The translations under genes and the position numbers were made by a program. This document shows, one piece after another, positions 43,725 through 53,006 of a stretch of 64,000 nt of DNA. Below the pieces are notes generated by a model, which was given only the letters and a program-made list of their open reading frames with translations, was not told the DNA's origin and did no database searches. The first letter of the stretch is position 1. The number at the start of each line of letters is the position of its first letter. Source of the DNA: CALCMJ01 sp964475415 (lineage in GTDB: Bacteria > Bacteroidota > Bacteroidia > Chitinophagales > Saprospiraceae); contig CAYYWZ010000012.1 of the NCBI GenBank assembly GCA_964475415.1, forward strand, positions 1 to 64,000. The letters run 5' to 3'.

Positions 43725-45431
43725 ATGAGTGGATTAGATTGGTTTATATTATCTATGACCGTAATTACAATTGTAGGATACGGAATATGGAAAACGAAGG
43801 GCAGCAAGGATACAGAAGGGTTTCTTCTAGGTGGTAATGAGGCTAAGTGGTGGACGGTAGGTCTATCTGTTATGGCTACACAGGCTAGTGCCATTACGTT
43901 CCTATCTACTCCAGGTCAGGCATATAATGATGGCATGGGTTTCGCTCAGTTTTATCTGATGCTTCCGGTAGCAATGATTATCATATGTATAACATTCATA
44001 CCGCTATTCTACAAACTAAAAGTATACACGGCATATGAATATCTGGAATCTCGCTTCGATCTAAAAACTAGATCTCTAACCTCATGTCTCTTTCTCGTAC
44101 AAAGAGGTCTAGCAACGGGTATCACAATCTATGCCCCAGCACTTATTCTTTCTTCTGTTCTAGGATGGAATCTCAAAGTTACAGCTGTTGTTATAGGCAT
44201 CATAGCTATAGCCTATACAGTAAGTGGAGGAACTAAAGCCGTACATGTAACGCACAAGTTACAGATGCTTGTAATATTCATCGGACTCTTTATAATATTC
44301 TTCATCCTACTAAGCTATCTTCCTGACGAATATAGTTTCAGAGAAATTCTACAGATAGCCAATGCTAATGATAAACTAGAAGTCTTAGATTTTAATTTTG
44401 ACTGGAAGGATAGATATAATATATGGACCAGTATGGCCGCCCTATTTCTTTTCCTATCCTACTTTGGAACAGATCAGAGTCAGGTACAACGCTATATTTC
44501 TGGACAGTCTATAAAAGCTAGTAGACTGGGACTGCTGATGAACGGTCTTATGAAAGTGCCACTACAATTCTTCATCCTTTTCTTAGGTGTACTAGTATTT
44601 ATCTTTTTCCAATTCCACAAACCACCTATATTTTTCAATGAAGCTGTCAATGAAAAGGTTTACCAATCTACTTACAATAGCTCTTTCCGGAATATAGAAA
44701 ATGAGCTTTCGCAAGTTTTTCTAGAAAGGGAATTACTCAACGATCAATATATTTCTGCTATAAGAAATAATGATGAGGCGTCACAAATGGATCTCAAAAA
44801 GAAAATCACTGCAAGTGCACTGGATGAAAAAGATCTTCGAGAAAATGCCAAGGTAATCATCAAGCAACTAGATGATACCATAGAAACAAATGATAAAGAT
44901 TATGTCTTTATCAATTTTATCCTCAATTATCTTCCTAGAGGTCTGGTAGGTTTATTACTAGCAGTAATATTTTTCGCCGCTATGTCGTCTACTGCCTCAG
45001 AGCTCAATGCCCTAGGATCGACAACTACTATAGATATATACAAACGGAATCTAGCACAAGGAAAATCAGAAGACCACTATCTAAAAGCATCAAAAATGCT
45101 TACACTGATGTGGGGAATTATTGCAATTTTATTCGCTTCCTTCGCTTCCTTGGCAGAGAACCTTATACAGTTTGTCAATATCGTAGGATCTGTTTTTTAC
45201 GGAACTATACTTGGAGTCTTCCTTGCTGCTTTCTATCTAAAATACATAAAGTCTAATGCTATATTTTATGGCGCGTTATTAGCCGAAGTTATCGTAATCT
45301 ATGTATGGTATAATTTCATTTTTGTAGAAGAAAAGATGTCCTTCTTATGGCTGAATATTATAGGCTGTATGCTTACACTTATTTTTGCTACTGTACTTAG
45401 TTTTGTAGTAAAAGAAAAGCAAGCTGTCTAG
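43725..45431 (+). CDS. Sodium:solute symporter (SSS family)
   Basis: A 568-residue inner-membrane transporter with about 13 helices. Family marks are GNEAKWWTVGLSVMATQASAITFLSTPG at the N-terminus, YTAYEYLESRF, and the sodium-binding region helix LLLAVIFFAAMSSTASELNALGSTTTID. An unusual hydrophilic insertion of about 85 residues lies between two helices near residue 300-390 (FRNIENELSQVFLERELLNDQ and LKKKITASALDEKDLRENAK), probably helical. Bacteroidota homologues are often next to PIG-L genes. The substrate may be the sugar made by the PIG-L enzyme, but this is inference. Confidence 0.92.
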   Translation: MSGLDWFILSMTVITIVGYGIWKTKGSKDTEGFLLGGNEAKWWTVGLSVMATQASAITFLSTPGQAYNDGMGFAQFYLMLPVAMIIICITFIPLFYKLKVYTAYEYLESRFDLKTRSLTSCLFLVQRGLATGITIYAPALILSSVLGWNLKVTAVVIGIIAIAYTVSGGTKAVHVTHKLQMLVIFIGLFIIFFILLSYLPDEYSFREILQIANANDKLEVLDFNFDWKDRYNIWTSMAALFLFLSYFGTDQSQVQRYISGQSIKASRLGLLMNGLMKVPLQFFILFLGVLVFIFFQFHKPPIFFNEAVNEKVYQSTYNSSFRNIENELSQVFLERELLNDQYISAIRNNDEASQMDLKKKITASALDEKDLRENAKVIIKQLDDTIETNDKDYVFINFILNYLPRGLVGLLLAVIFFAAMSSTASELNALGSTTTIDIYKRNLAQGKSEDHYLKASKMLTLMWGIIAILFASFASLAENLIQFVNIVGSVFYGTILGVFLAAFYLKYIKSNAIFYGALLAEVIVIYVWYNFIFVEEKMSFLWLNIIGCMLTLIFATVLSFVVKEKQAV

Positions 45432-45445
45432 AGTAATATTTGATG

Positions 45446-46003
45446 CTACTGAGGATCTAATTCTATTTTTGCTATCTGCAACTTAAAAGATTCTGCCTTC
45501 TTATTTCCAATTAGAAAAGTTATTTCTGAGATAAGCTCAGCAGGATAATTAGGGATATCTAATATCCTCCCCCTGAAGCTAGGAAACATTTCTTCTAGGG
45601 GTATAATCACTTCTTGCCAATCTCCAGTTGTTTCAAACTCATAGCTATAAGAAAATCTTTCATAGGAATCTGACTTGACTCTAAACTTATATTTCTTACC
45701 ATCACCCTTTAATTTGATAATTGCCTTAGTCAGTCCTTTTATTTTCTTCTGATCAAAACTGTATCTTATAGAGCTGAATCCTCCATTATTTTCTAGAGAA
45801 ACCTTACCCATAAATTCTATGAATCCATCTTTATGATAGGATAACTCAGCAGATGATCGCCCTCCCATTACATCATCATTCACTACAAACCAATTATCTA
45901 AGTTAGCGTCTTTACTGAAATCTATTATGGTCATCTGACTGTTTATACTATTTACAAAAACTATACTCCCTAGTAAGACACAAATAAACATTAAGTGTTG
46001 CAT
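45446..46003 (-). CDS. CIA30-family (NADH:ubiquinone oxidoreductase intermediate-associated) protein, exported
   Basis: A 185-residue protein with a signal peptide (LMFICVLLGSIVFVNSINS) and one jelly-roll CIA30 domain, recognised by LDNWFVVNDDVMGGRSSAELSY and NNGGFSSIRY, with KGDGKKYKFRVKSD and WQEVIIPLEEMFPSFRGR. In mitochondria CIA30 assists complex I assembly; bacterial exported versions are probably carbohydrate- or ligand-binding and their role is unknown. It is convergent with the symporter, 14 bp away. Confidence 0.87.
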   Translation of the reverse strand: MQHLMFICVLLGSIVFVNSINSQMTIIDFSKDANLDNWFVVNDDVMGGRSSAELSYHKDGFIEFMGKVSLENNGGFSSIRYSFDQKKIKGLTKAIIKLKGDGKKYKFRVKSDSYERFSYSYEFETTGDWQEVIIPLEEMFPSFRGRILDIPNYPAELISEITFLIGNKKAESFKLQIAKIELDPQ

Positions 46004-46067
46004 TTATCTTGTATTTTCTGACAGGTATTCTATCTAGTTCTAAAACTTACCCTTTAATTTTTTATTA

Positions 46068-47324
46068 TCAATCATTGGCAAGAAGTTTTCCATAGTAATC
46101 CATTTTTGGAATGATCATATAATCATGATTGATCATCATTTGTCGAATACCTTTATTCATCTTGTACTTATAAGGATAAAAGAGCTCAAGATCTCTAAAG
46201 AATTTTAAATCTATAATTGTCCACTTATCCTTCTTACCATATTTTAAAAGTTCTTGTAATTCATCCTTACTATCACTTGCATAATCTACTATTTTTTCTG
46301 ACGATTTCCTGAATCTAGGATGCATTAATAGATGTAAGCTTTCATTACCGTTGAGTGCTGCCAGTTCGAATAGGCTATTCCCTACATCAAAACATTCATA
46401 AGGTGAAGTCCCTTTTGCCGTATGTAAATTCCCCAATTTGACAAGCATCTTATCTTTTTTAAGATCGAATTTTTTAGAAGACAGATATTCATAAAGTTGT
46501 GTCTTAAAATGTTGTAAGCGATAGAGAAACGATTTATAATATTTATAGTCTACCATACTGAGTCTATATATTTCCATAGAAGCATGCAGGTCTTTTATAA
46601 TCTCTTCGTTTGTTTCGTTTACAGATACATCTGATAAAAATTCTTCCAGAAGATCAAACTCTTTTAGAAATTTAAATAAGTTTATATCTCCTGCATCATC
46701 CATAACATATAATCGAACAAAAGAATCCTGCAGTATATTTTTCCTTTCTAGCAAAGGAGATTTTTCTTCTTCGTTCAGATTATCAAATAAATAATCTAAG
46801 AGTGGTACAAATCCATTATAAAATTCCTGATCTATTCCTATAATATCCCAATCTTCAGAAATAGCCTCGACTAAAAAAACCGCATCTTCTTCATAATCTA
46901 AAAACGGAATAGAGGTAACATGTTCACCATCTTCATCTAGATAATTATATTTCTGGTGAAAAGCTGCTATAGACTGAGGAATATCTTTTTCTCTACTAAA
47001 AGAGTTGAAAAGATGTCTTAGACCGTGCTGGCCTATTTCCAAAGCCATCGAATGATAGCCTACCGAATCTAATAAAGGTATCAGTGCTGCAGTAAATAAA
47101 GAAACCAAAGGACTATTATGATACTCCCCTATAAGCGTATACTGATTTGCTTGTAATTCTTTTTTTAATAATGTGGCTCCCTCGCCTACAAGTTTATTTT
47201 CTTCTATGTCAAAATGATAAACGTGGTTAGCTAGCTCCGCAAGAAATAAAGAATCTTCTTTTTGCGCTAGTGCAGCTTTACTACTCAGAAAAAGAAGGAT
47301 GAAGACAAGATAATCTACTCGCAT
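46068..47324 (-). CDS. Exported protein resembling the Tiki/ChaN/EreA superfamily
   Basis: A 418-residue protein with a signal peptide ending SKAALAQ. The segment NQYTLIGEYHNSPLVSLFTAALIPLLDSVG and MALEIGQHGLRHLF resembles the conserved GE-x-H start of ChaN, TraB/Tiki and erythromycin-esterase-like proteins, in which the Glu and His bind metal or act in catalysis. A later histidine in KLGNLHTAKGTSPYECF fits the usual third motif of that superfamily. The rest is helical and unfamiliar. The assignment is by motif only; function unknown. Confidence 0.55.
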   Translation of the reverse strand: MRVDYLVFILLFLSSKAALAQKEDSLFLAELANHVYHFDIEENKLVGEGATLLKKELQANQYTLIGEYHNSPLVSLFTAALIPLLDSVGYHSMALEIGQHGLRHLFNSFSREKDIPQSIAAFHQKYNYLDEDGEHVTSIPFLDYEEDAVFLVEAISEDWDIIGIDQEFYNGFVPLLDYLFDNLNEEEKSPLLERKNILQDSFVRLYVMDDAGDINLFKFLKEFDLLEEFLSDVSVNETNEEIIKDLHASMEIYRLSMVDYKYYKSFLYRLQHFKTQLYEYLSSKKFDLKKDKMLVKLGNLHTAKGTSPYECFDVGNSLFELAALNGNESLHLLMHPRFRKSSEKIVDYASDSKDELQELLKYGKKDKWTIIDLKFFRDLELFYPYKYKMNKGIRQMMINHDYMIIPKMDYYGKLLAND

Positions 47325-47402
47325 AATTTGTAGTATTTATGTCAGCAAATAAATAACATTGACAATATAATCAATATTTTTTCAGTCCATATCTATAGAT
47401 AT

Positions 47403-47437
47403 AAAAAAAGAGACCACCCACATCCGAATAGTCTCTT
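47403..47437 (-). terminator. Terminator of the DUF2911 gene
   Basis: On the minus strand AAGAGAC (47437-47431) pairs with GTCTCTT (47414-47408) and is followed by a T-tract (A-run on the plus strand at 47403-47409). It lies 36 bp after the stop. Confidence 0.75.
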
Positions 47438-47472
47438 AATTATTTTTCTAAAATTCTAAGAAATAGAACTTC

Positions 47473-48321
47473 CTATTTATTCATAGAAGTCCACTTATTG
47501 ATAGAATTTTGATTCATTTTTACATAATCATCATTTCCTGCAGCTTTAGCAAGATCTAATGATTTCTTAGCAGCTCTTACCGCTTCATCTACTTTTCCCA
47601 TATCAGCAAGTATAAGAGACTCTCTTCTTACCTGCCAAAACTTTGGCTTATCTACATTAGTTGCTTTCTGTACGTACATGAGCGCCTTTTCTAGATCTTT
47701 ACCTGAGGTATGCAAGTAATTTCCTGCAGCATAGTAATCGTTAGCCGTAGGTCCTGCAAGTACTTTATCTATATCAGCCATTACTCTTTCGTCTACAGAA
47801 GCAGTTACTTTTACACCTACCTTGGTTCTCTCCCACATCATTTCTAATGTTCCAGAATCCATCGTTAGATCGGATACAGCTACTGTATATGTTTCTATAT
47901 CCATAGGTAACATCTGTGGCTTTACCTTTACTGCAGCATCTGGTGTTTTTTCTGTATAGCTACTCCAACTAGTTGACTCATGCTTGTAAAAGTTTATTGT
48001 CCATTGTGTAGCTGTAGGGATAGTTAATACAGCATAAGAACCAGCAGGTACAGAAACTCCTCCTACCATAACATCATCGCTGAAAGTTATTTTAGTAGCT
48101 TGGTTTGCGCCTGTTCTCCACATTTTGCCAAAAGGAACTAATCCATCTGCAGAAAAAATAGTTCTACCTTTCATACTTGGTCTAGAATATTCTACTGTTA
48201 CATCTGTAAGTCCTATAGTCTGCATTATTTTAGCAGATGGAGAAGCAGAAGGTGTTTTGATTTGTGCGTTAGACACAAAACATACTGACATTGTTAACAG
48301 TACAAAGAGAAAATTTTTCAT
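47473..48321 (-). CDS. DUF2911 domain protein with TPR-like C-terminus
   Basis: A 282-residue exported protein (signal MKNFLFVLLTMSVCFVSNAQ). The DUF2911 domain spans about residues 22-170, with the hallmark DVTVEYSRPSMKGRTIF, WRTGANQATKITFSDDV and PAGSYAVLTIP. The C-terminal 90 residues form helix pairs (ALMYVQKATNVDKPKFWQVR; DEAVRAAKKSLDLAKAAGND) like tetratricopeptide repeats. Function unknown. A terminator follows. Confidence 0.9.
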   Translation of the reverse strand: MKNFLFVLLTMSVCFVSNAQIKTPSASPSAKIMQTIGLTDVTVEYSRPSMKGRTIFSADGLVPFGKMWRTGANQATKITFSDDVMVGGVSVPAGSYAVLTIPTATQWTINFYKHESTSWSSYTEKTPDAAVKVKPQMLPMDIETYTVAVSDLTMDSGTLEMMWERTKVGVKVTASVDERVMADIDKVLAGPTANDYYAAGNYLHTSGKDLEKALMYVQKATNVDKPKFWQVRRESLILADMGKVDEAVRAAKKSLDLAKAAGNDDYVKMNQNSINKWTSMNK

Positions 48322-48494
48322 TATTTAATTTTTAGTTGATTGAATGAATTATTATTTATTTGTCAATTTATGATCCATTTTGACATTATTAATCTAGGAT
48401 ATAAACTACAAACTTTGAAAATTATGGTAAAAATAGCTAATGCTGAGTCTATAATTGTAATAGTTGCAACATTTCAATATTAATTAACATCTTA

Positions 48495-49028
48495 TTAGGC
48501 TATTCTGTTCATTATCATTCTGGTGAAATATACAATTATGGTTCCTAACAGTACTTTTACTAAGGCACCGGGTAAAAATGGAGTTACACCATACTCTATT
48601 GCCTTACTTAGTCCATAGCTAATAGATAGATGAAGTGTACCAGAGAGTACGATAAGCGTTGTTCCTAAAGTCATAAAACCCAGTATAGTATTTAGTGTCG
48701 TTTCTCGCTTAGGGAACAAAACTGTCAAAATAATAGAAGCAATAAAAAAGCCATAGAGATATCCTCCCGAGTTTCCTATTAGCTTATCAAATCCAGAAGT
48801 TCCATCAGCATAAACGGGTAATCCTAGCACACCAAGAAGAATATATAATCCGATTGCAAAGACACCATGCCAGTTAGGTAGTAAAAATAAAACACATAAA
48901 ACCGCAAGGCTCTGACCAGTAATAGGAATTCCACCACCACTTGTGGGAATATTAAAACTCAACTGTGCAGAAACAGAAACGGCTATTACAGAAATAATAA
49001 GACCAATAACATGAGAATTACTCAGCAT
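48495..49028 (-). CDS. bioY: Biotin transporter BioY
   Basis: A 177-residue six-helix membrane protein of the BioY family, the substrate-binding (S) component of biotin ECF transporters that also works alone. Marks: QLSFNIPTSGGGIPITGQSLAVLCV, LLGVLGLPVYADGTSGFDKLIGNSGGYLYGF (the family loop), and PFLPGALVKVLLG. No EcfA or EcfT genes are next to it. It lies 12 bp downstream of the 112-residue unknown gene. Confidence 0.92.
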   Translation of the reverse strand: MLSNSHVIGLIISVIAVSVSAQLSFNIPTSGGGIPITGQSLAVLCVLFLLPNWHGVFAIGLYILLGVLGLPVYADGTSGFDKLIGNSGGYLYGFFIASIILTVLFPKRETTLNTILGFMTLGTTLIVLSGTLHLSISYGLSKAIEYGVTPFLPGALVKVLLGTIIVYFTRMIMNRIA

Positions 49029-49040
49029 AGATTATCTTAA

Positions 49041-49379
49041 CTACGTATGAAAGTGTCCCGTTTCTTCTTCACCTACTGGCTCATCTGTAGATGTTATGTA
49101 TGATAGGTTACTTGTCATATTATAGTAAAAGAATAACGGTTCTTCGTTTCTAAAAATATCTATAAACGCAGCGTACTGATCAGATCTGTGATAAACATAG
49201 AAAACCTTATTTCTTTTATCCTCTATCCTGTTAGCAGGTAGGTCTCCTTTTATAAATCTTAAATGCACAATACCTGAAGGAATTTTCATCATAATACCAT
49301 AGTCAGCACCATCTCTAGCTCCCTGTCCGTACAATAATACTTTGTAATGTGTAAATTCTTCTATTACTATAGTTTCCAT
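49041..49379 (-). CDS. Conserved-looking hypothetical protein, 112 residues
   Basis: I do not recognise this protein. It is soluble, without signal peptide, of mixed strands (IVIEEFTHYKVLLYG; GIVHLRFIKGD; NKVFYVYHRSDQYAAFIDIF) and ends with an acidic, His-rich tail (EEETGHFHT) that could bind a metal. It precedes bioY by 12 bp and follows the adenine deaminase gene by 94 bp on the same strand, so it may be co-transcribed with them. Confidence 0.6.
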   Translation of the reverse strand: METIVIEEFTHYKVLLYGQGARDGADYGIMMKIPSGIVHLRFIKGDLPANRIEDKRNKVFYVYHRSDQYAAFIDIFRNEEPLFFYYNMTSNLSYITSTDEPVGEEETGHFHT

Positions 49380-49473
49380 AACTTATTTTTTAGCTAAACA
49401 AATAAAACAAATTATGCGTTAATGAGCTAATAAAATTTCTTCTAATTATTTGCCTCTCTAAAGTAGGATCTTC

Positions 49474-51087
49474 TTAGACAATAATATTAAAATTATCAGA
49501 ATCGAAAAGTCCCTTATCACTTAGTTTTATAGAAGGAATAACAAGTAGAGCCATAAAGGATAGAGACATAAACGGAGAACGTAAGGTAGAACCCATTCTT
49601 TTTGACAACTCATCTAATTCTTTATAAGCTTTTGCCACCTCATACCCATCAACATCCGTCATAAGTCCTCCAATAGGCAAGGGCAATATATGATCCAGTT
49701 GCTTATCTACAGCAGACAAGCCACCTTTGTTTTCTATGATCAGATTAATAGCTCTGGTAATAGATTCGTCATTAGTTCCTACTGCAATTATATTATGCGA
49801 GTCATGTGCAACTGAAGAAGCAATAGCTCCAGACTTCAGATTGAAATTATGTATAAATGCAACGGCAGGTTTCGACTGATTATACCTATTGACAACAACA
49901 AGCTTCAGTAGATCTTTTTCGATGTCAATACAATTTACACCCTCTACAACTCTAGGGGCAAAAAAGGATTTTTTAGTAATTAATTCACCATCTAGGACCT
50001 CTATAACAGGTATTGTATCAGAAGTATTTTTCTGTATAAGATCTGTTGAAGAAATTTTCTTGATTGTAAAATTATTAATACCTTCTATAGACTGACTTTC
50101 TATATTAGATTTCCCTGACTCTGATACTATGACTCCATCAATATAAGTAGATAAAATATTAAAAGATTCTAAATTATCGCAAATAATAAAATCCGCAGGA
50201 TCTCCTTCTTTCAGAAGACCTACATCTAGTTTATAATGTTTAACAGGATTGATACATGCCATCTTTAGAACTTTAAATAGATCATGCCCTTTAGCTAAAG
50301 CTCTTTTGACTAATACATCTATATGACCTATTTCTAAACTATCAGGATGCATATCATCGGAGCAGAACATCATCTCCGCAAAGTAAAGATCAATAAGTGG
50401 TTCTAAAGCTTCAAAATTTTTCGCCGCACTACCCTCTCTTATGAGTATTTTCATTCCATGTGTCAATTTGTTTTCTGCCTCGTCTAAGGTAAAACATTCA
50501 TGATCTGTACTGATACCTGCATCTATATATCTGACAGCATCCGCTCCCACTAATCCTGGGGCATGTCCATCTACTGGTTTATTATATTTCTTTGCGATTT
50601 CTATCTTACTCATCACTAAAGCATCTCCTTCTAACACACCAGGCCAGTTCATCATTTCGGCTAAGTACTTCACCTCATTTCGTCGTAATAGAACATCTAT
50701 ATCTTCTACCGTAATCTCTGCACCTGCTGTTTCAAAAACTGTAGCAGGGACACAGCTAGGAGCTCCAAAATAAAATTTAAAAGGTACTCTCTTTCCATTG
50801 TCTATCATAAACTCAACACCTTCCATCCCCATCACATTGGCTATCTCATGTGGATCGGATACTGTAGCTATTGTTCCATGAACTACTGCCATACGTGCAA
50901 ACTCAGAAGGTATAAGCATGGAACTTTCTATGTGTATATGGGCATCTACAAATCCTGGGAGTATATATGGAAGATTATCATTATCTGAACACTCTTCTAT
51001 ACTGAGAATTATACCATCAACTATTGATATTTTAGCTGGATATATTCTTCTACTTTCAATATCCACAATTTTACCATTTATTTCCAT
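49474..51087 (-). CDS. ade: Adenine deaminase
   Basis: A 537-residue amidohydrolase converting adenine to hypoxanthine. The metal motif is GFVDAHIHIESSMLIPSEFA, followed by VSDPHEIANVMG, DGHAPGL, the GISTDHECFTLDEA histidine and CSDDMHPD. The C-terminal Ade-specific domain is present (ASSVAHDSHNIIAVG and LPLPIGGLMTD). Length and motifs fit the bacterial Ade/AdeC family, which uses Fe or Mn. Confidence 0.95.
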   Translation of the reverse strand: MEINGKIVDIESRRIYPAKISIVDGIILSIEECSDNDNLPYILPGFVDAHIHIESSMLIPSEFARMAVVHGTIATVSDPHEIANVMGMEGVEFMIDNGKRVPFKFYFGAPSCVPATVFETAGAEITVEDIDVLLRRNEVKYLAEMMNWPGVLEGDALVMSKIEIAKKYNKPVDGHAPGLVGADAVRYIDAGISTDHECFTLDEAENKLTHGMKILIREGSAAKNFEALEPLIDLYFAEMMFCSDDMHPDSLEIGHIDVLVKRALAKGHDLFKVLKMACINPVKHYKLDVGLLKEGDPADFIICDNLESFNILSTYIDGVIVSESGKSNIESQSIEGINNFTIKKISSTDLIQKNTSDTIPVIEVLDGELITKKSFFAPRVVEGVNCIDIEKDLLKLVVVNRYNQSKPAVAFIHNFNLKSGAIASSVAHDSHNIIAVGTNDESITRAINLIIENKGGLSAVDKQLDHILPLPIGGLMTDVDGYEVAKAYKELDELSKRMGSTLRSPFMSLSFMALLVIPSIKLSDKGLFDSDNFNIIV

Positions 51088-51591
51088 ACATAATTATTAA
51101 TAGATCGATGTAAGTTAAATATTTAAAATAGGAACCTCTATTTCTTCTATAATATAAGAAATATAAAAATCTAGAATCTACCTTAAATAAGCAACATGGG
51201 AAGACAAGTCAAATACAAGAGAGTTCTAAAATTTTCTAAGAATAGACTCATTCTCTGCAGTTGGGTAGAACAACAAATCTATAATTTTCCAATAATACAC
51301 TTACAGTAAAATATAAGCACAGGAGCTATTTTAAACCTAATACCGATCGCTACATTTCACCCAAATGGGTGGACTACATACAAAAAGCGACGCCTACCTT
51401 AGTGCTATGAAAAGCAAAACAAATAATCAACAGATAACTCATTCTACTCACTATATGAGCACGTCTGATAAGTCATATAAAAAGACTAGTGAACTGAAGT
51501 TGACCTTTCTATGAAAACTGCATTAATTGATAATTAAACTTTTCGAAAATAAATAGTTAAAAATTTTATTCATTCACAAACCCTAAAAAAA
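51088..51591. other. 504-bp region without a supported gene
   Basis: AT-rich sequence between ade and the TonB-C-like gene. The plus strand carries a 35-residue protein-like stretch around 51300-51410 (containing RYISPKWVDYIQKATPT) with no start codon and a stop on both sides, possibly a decayed gene fragment. A 37-codon ATG ORF at 51196-51309 overlaps it in another frame and is not convincing. No terminator or RNA is seen. Confidence 0.5.
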
Positions 51592-52014
51592 ATGAAAAAT
51601 CTAATTAAAACAATCATCTGCCTTTTATTTATCAGTGTTCACACAATTAGCGCTCAGGAATATGCTATGACCAATACTGACAACGAAGTTATTAAGTCAA
51701 AAATTTCGAAAAAAGAAATCATAAAAGCTCAAGAAACCAATGTGCAACTAAGGATAGAAAAAAGGATTGCGCAGATAATAGAATATCCGGAACAGTTTAT
51801 TGAGAACAGAATCAGTGGATCTGTTTATGCTCAGGTTTTGTTTAGCGAAGACTACAACGATTATAGCATACACATTATTAAAGGAGATAAAGCCAATCTA
51901 GGAAAAATAGTAGAGAGCACCATTCATAAAATTAATGTGGGTTCTTATCTACCACCTAACTTTGAAGGTAAACGTAGTTTTGTTTTTAATATTGATTTCT
52001 CTTTAGATAATTAA
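51592..52014 (+). CDS. Small secreted protein with a TonB-C-like domain
   Basis: A 140-residue protein with a signal peptide (TIICLLFISVHTISAQ). After a linker with a charged helix (SKKEIIKAQETNVQLRIEKRI) the segment IEYPEQFIENRISGSVYAQVLFSED and a final strand pair (KRSFVFNIDFSL) resemble the TonB C-terminal domain (YP-x-x-A...G-x-V-x-V). It has no membrane anchor or Pro-rich region, so it is not an energy-transducing TonB. Many Bacteroidota secrete such orphan TonB-C domains; role unknown. Confidence 0.62.
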   Translation: MKNLIKTIICLLFISVHTISAQEYAMTNTDNEVIKSKISKKEIIKAQETNVQLRIEKRIAQIIEYPEQFIENRISGSVYAQVLFSEDYNDYSIHIIKGDKANLGKIVESTIHKINVGSYLPPNFEGKRSFVFNIDFSLDN

Positions 52015-52053
52015 AAAAATACAAACATGTTGATAAAAAAAAGCGCTGTAGAA

Positions 52054-52674
52054 CTAAATTATAATTATTCCCTTAGGACATTCTAAGACGGCATTAATAG
52101 ATATTTGATCAGATGCTTTAATAGTAGTCTCTACATCTATCGCTGAAAATATCGAGCTTAGCGTTAAGTGATCTGGGTAGTTGATGATTACTTCTTTTAA
52201 CCCACATTTATTTTGCAAAACATCTGAAGGATGTAGTTCAGAATTACTCCAGTCCAGAACGAAAGGAATTGGATCTACCTCAGGAAGAGCAAATGGCAGG
52301 ATCATATCCCAAGTCAAAGTTTTTCCTGAAGTGGTTTCTCTTGAACCTTTAGAAATGATGAAATTTTTATTGGTTTTTTCTGTAAGGATCTTTGCATCTC
52401 TGAGAAGATTTTCTGAGTGGATCGCCCAACGAGTTAGTTTGGGTTCTGAGAGTACCGTAAGACCCATCCAAAGCGGATCTTCGATATTGCTGTCAGGATC
52501 TCTAGCGATAATTTCTAAATAAGAGTTGTCCCCTAAACTAATAAGCGCATTATGGGTCCCTTTTTCGAGATGCTTCCCGCCTATAGTTGCTTGGACCCCT
52601 AGAATATTTTCGAAATACGCTATACCTTCTTGTAAATCGTGAACAGCGTATACTAGATGGTCTATTGCCCTCAT
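52054..52674 (-). CDS. VOC/glyoxalase-like domain protein
   Basis: A 206-residue protein of the glyoxalase_3-like VOC group. Its start AIDHLVYAVHDLQEGIAYFENILG is the VOC metal-ligand strand (His5), followed by GTHNALISLGDNSYLEIIARDP, with a Glu ligand near the LEII strand. The second half repeats the fold weakly. Substrate unknown. It follows the ferredoxin gene by 11 bp and is probably co-transcribed. Confidence 0.8.
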   Translation of the reverse strand: MRAIDHLVYAVHDLQEGIAYFENILGVQATIGGKHLEKGTHNALISLGDNSYLEIIARDPDSNIEDPLWMGLTVLSEPKLTRWAIHSENLLRDAKILTEKTNKNFIISKGSRETTSGKTLTWDMILPFALPEVDPIPFVLDWSNSELHPSDVLQNKCGLKEVIINYPDHLTLSSIFSAIDVETTIKASDQISINAVLECPKGIIII

Positions 52675-52685
52675 GAACTAGAAAT

Positions 52686-53006
52686 CTAGTATTGAGATTC
52701 TGGTAGTTCTATCTCTAATCCATCAAATTCTTCGGTTATTTTAATTTGACAACTGAGTCTAGAACCTTCCTTACGAAGATCTACCATGCTTAGCATCATA
52801 TCCTCATTATCAGAAGGACCGCCAACTTTTGCTGTCCAATCATCCGAAACAAAACAATGACAGGTCGCACAAACACAATTGCCACCACACTCAGCTACAA
52901 TTCCATCTATATTATTATCAGTCGCTACCTGCATTACGGTCTGTCCGACCTCTGCAGTTAATTCATGCTTCGTTCCATCTACACTTGTTATATATAACTT
53001 GGGCAT
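52686..53006 (-). CDS. Adrenodoxin-type 2Fe-2S ferredoxin
   Basis: A 106-residue ferredoxin. The cluster cysteines are Cys40, Cys46, Cys49 and Cys86 (CX5CX2CX36C) in VAECGGNCVCATCHCF and SRLSCQIKI, as in adrenodoxin/putidaredoxin and ISC ferredoxins. Extra cysteines 44 and 51 are present in the loop. It is cytosolic and may serve a P450 or Fe-S assembly; no partner enzyme is adjacent. Confidence 0.93.
   Translation of the reverse strand: MPKLYITSVDGTKHELTAEVGQTVMQVATDNNIDGIVAECGGNCVCATCHCFVSDDWTAKVGGPSDNEDMMLSMVDLRKEGSRLSCQIKITEEFDGLEIELPESQY

Noticed and set aside
51196..51309. 37-codon ATG ORF (MGRQVKYKRVLKFSKN...)
   Set aside because: Basic, AT-biased, no membrane or domain feature and overlapped by another weak frame; not supported as a gene.
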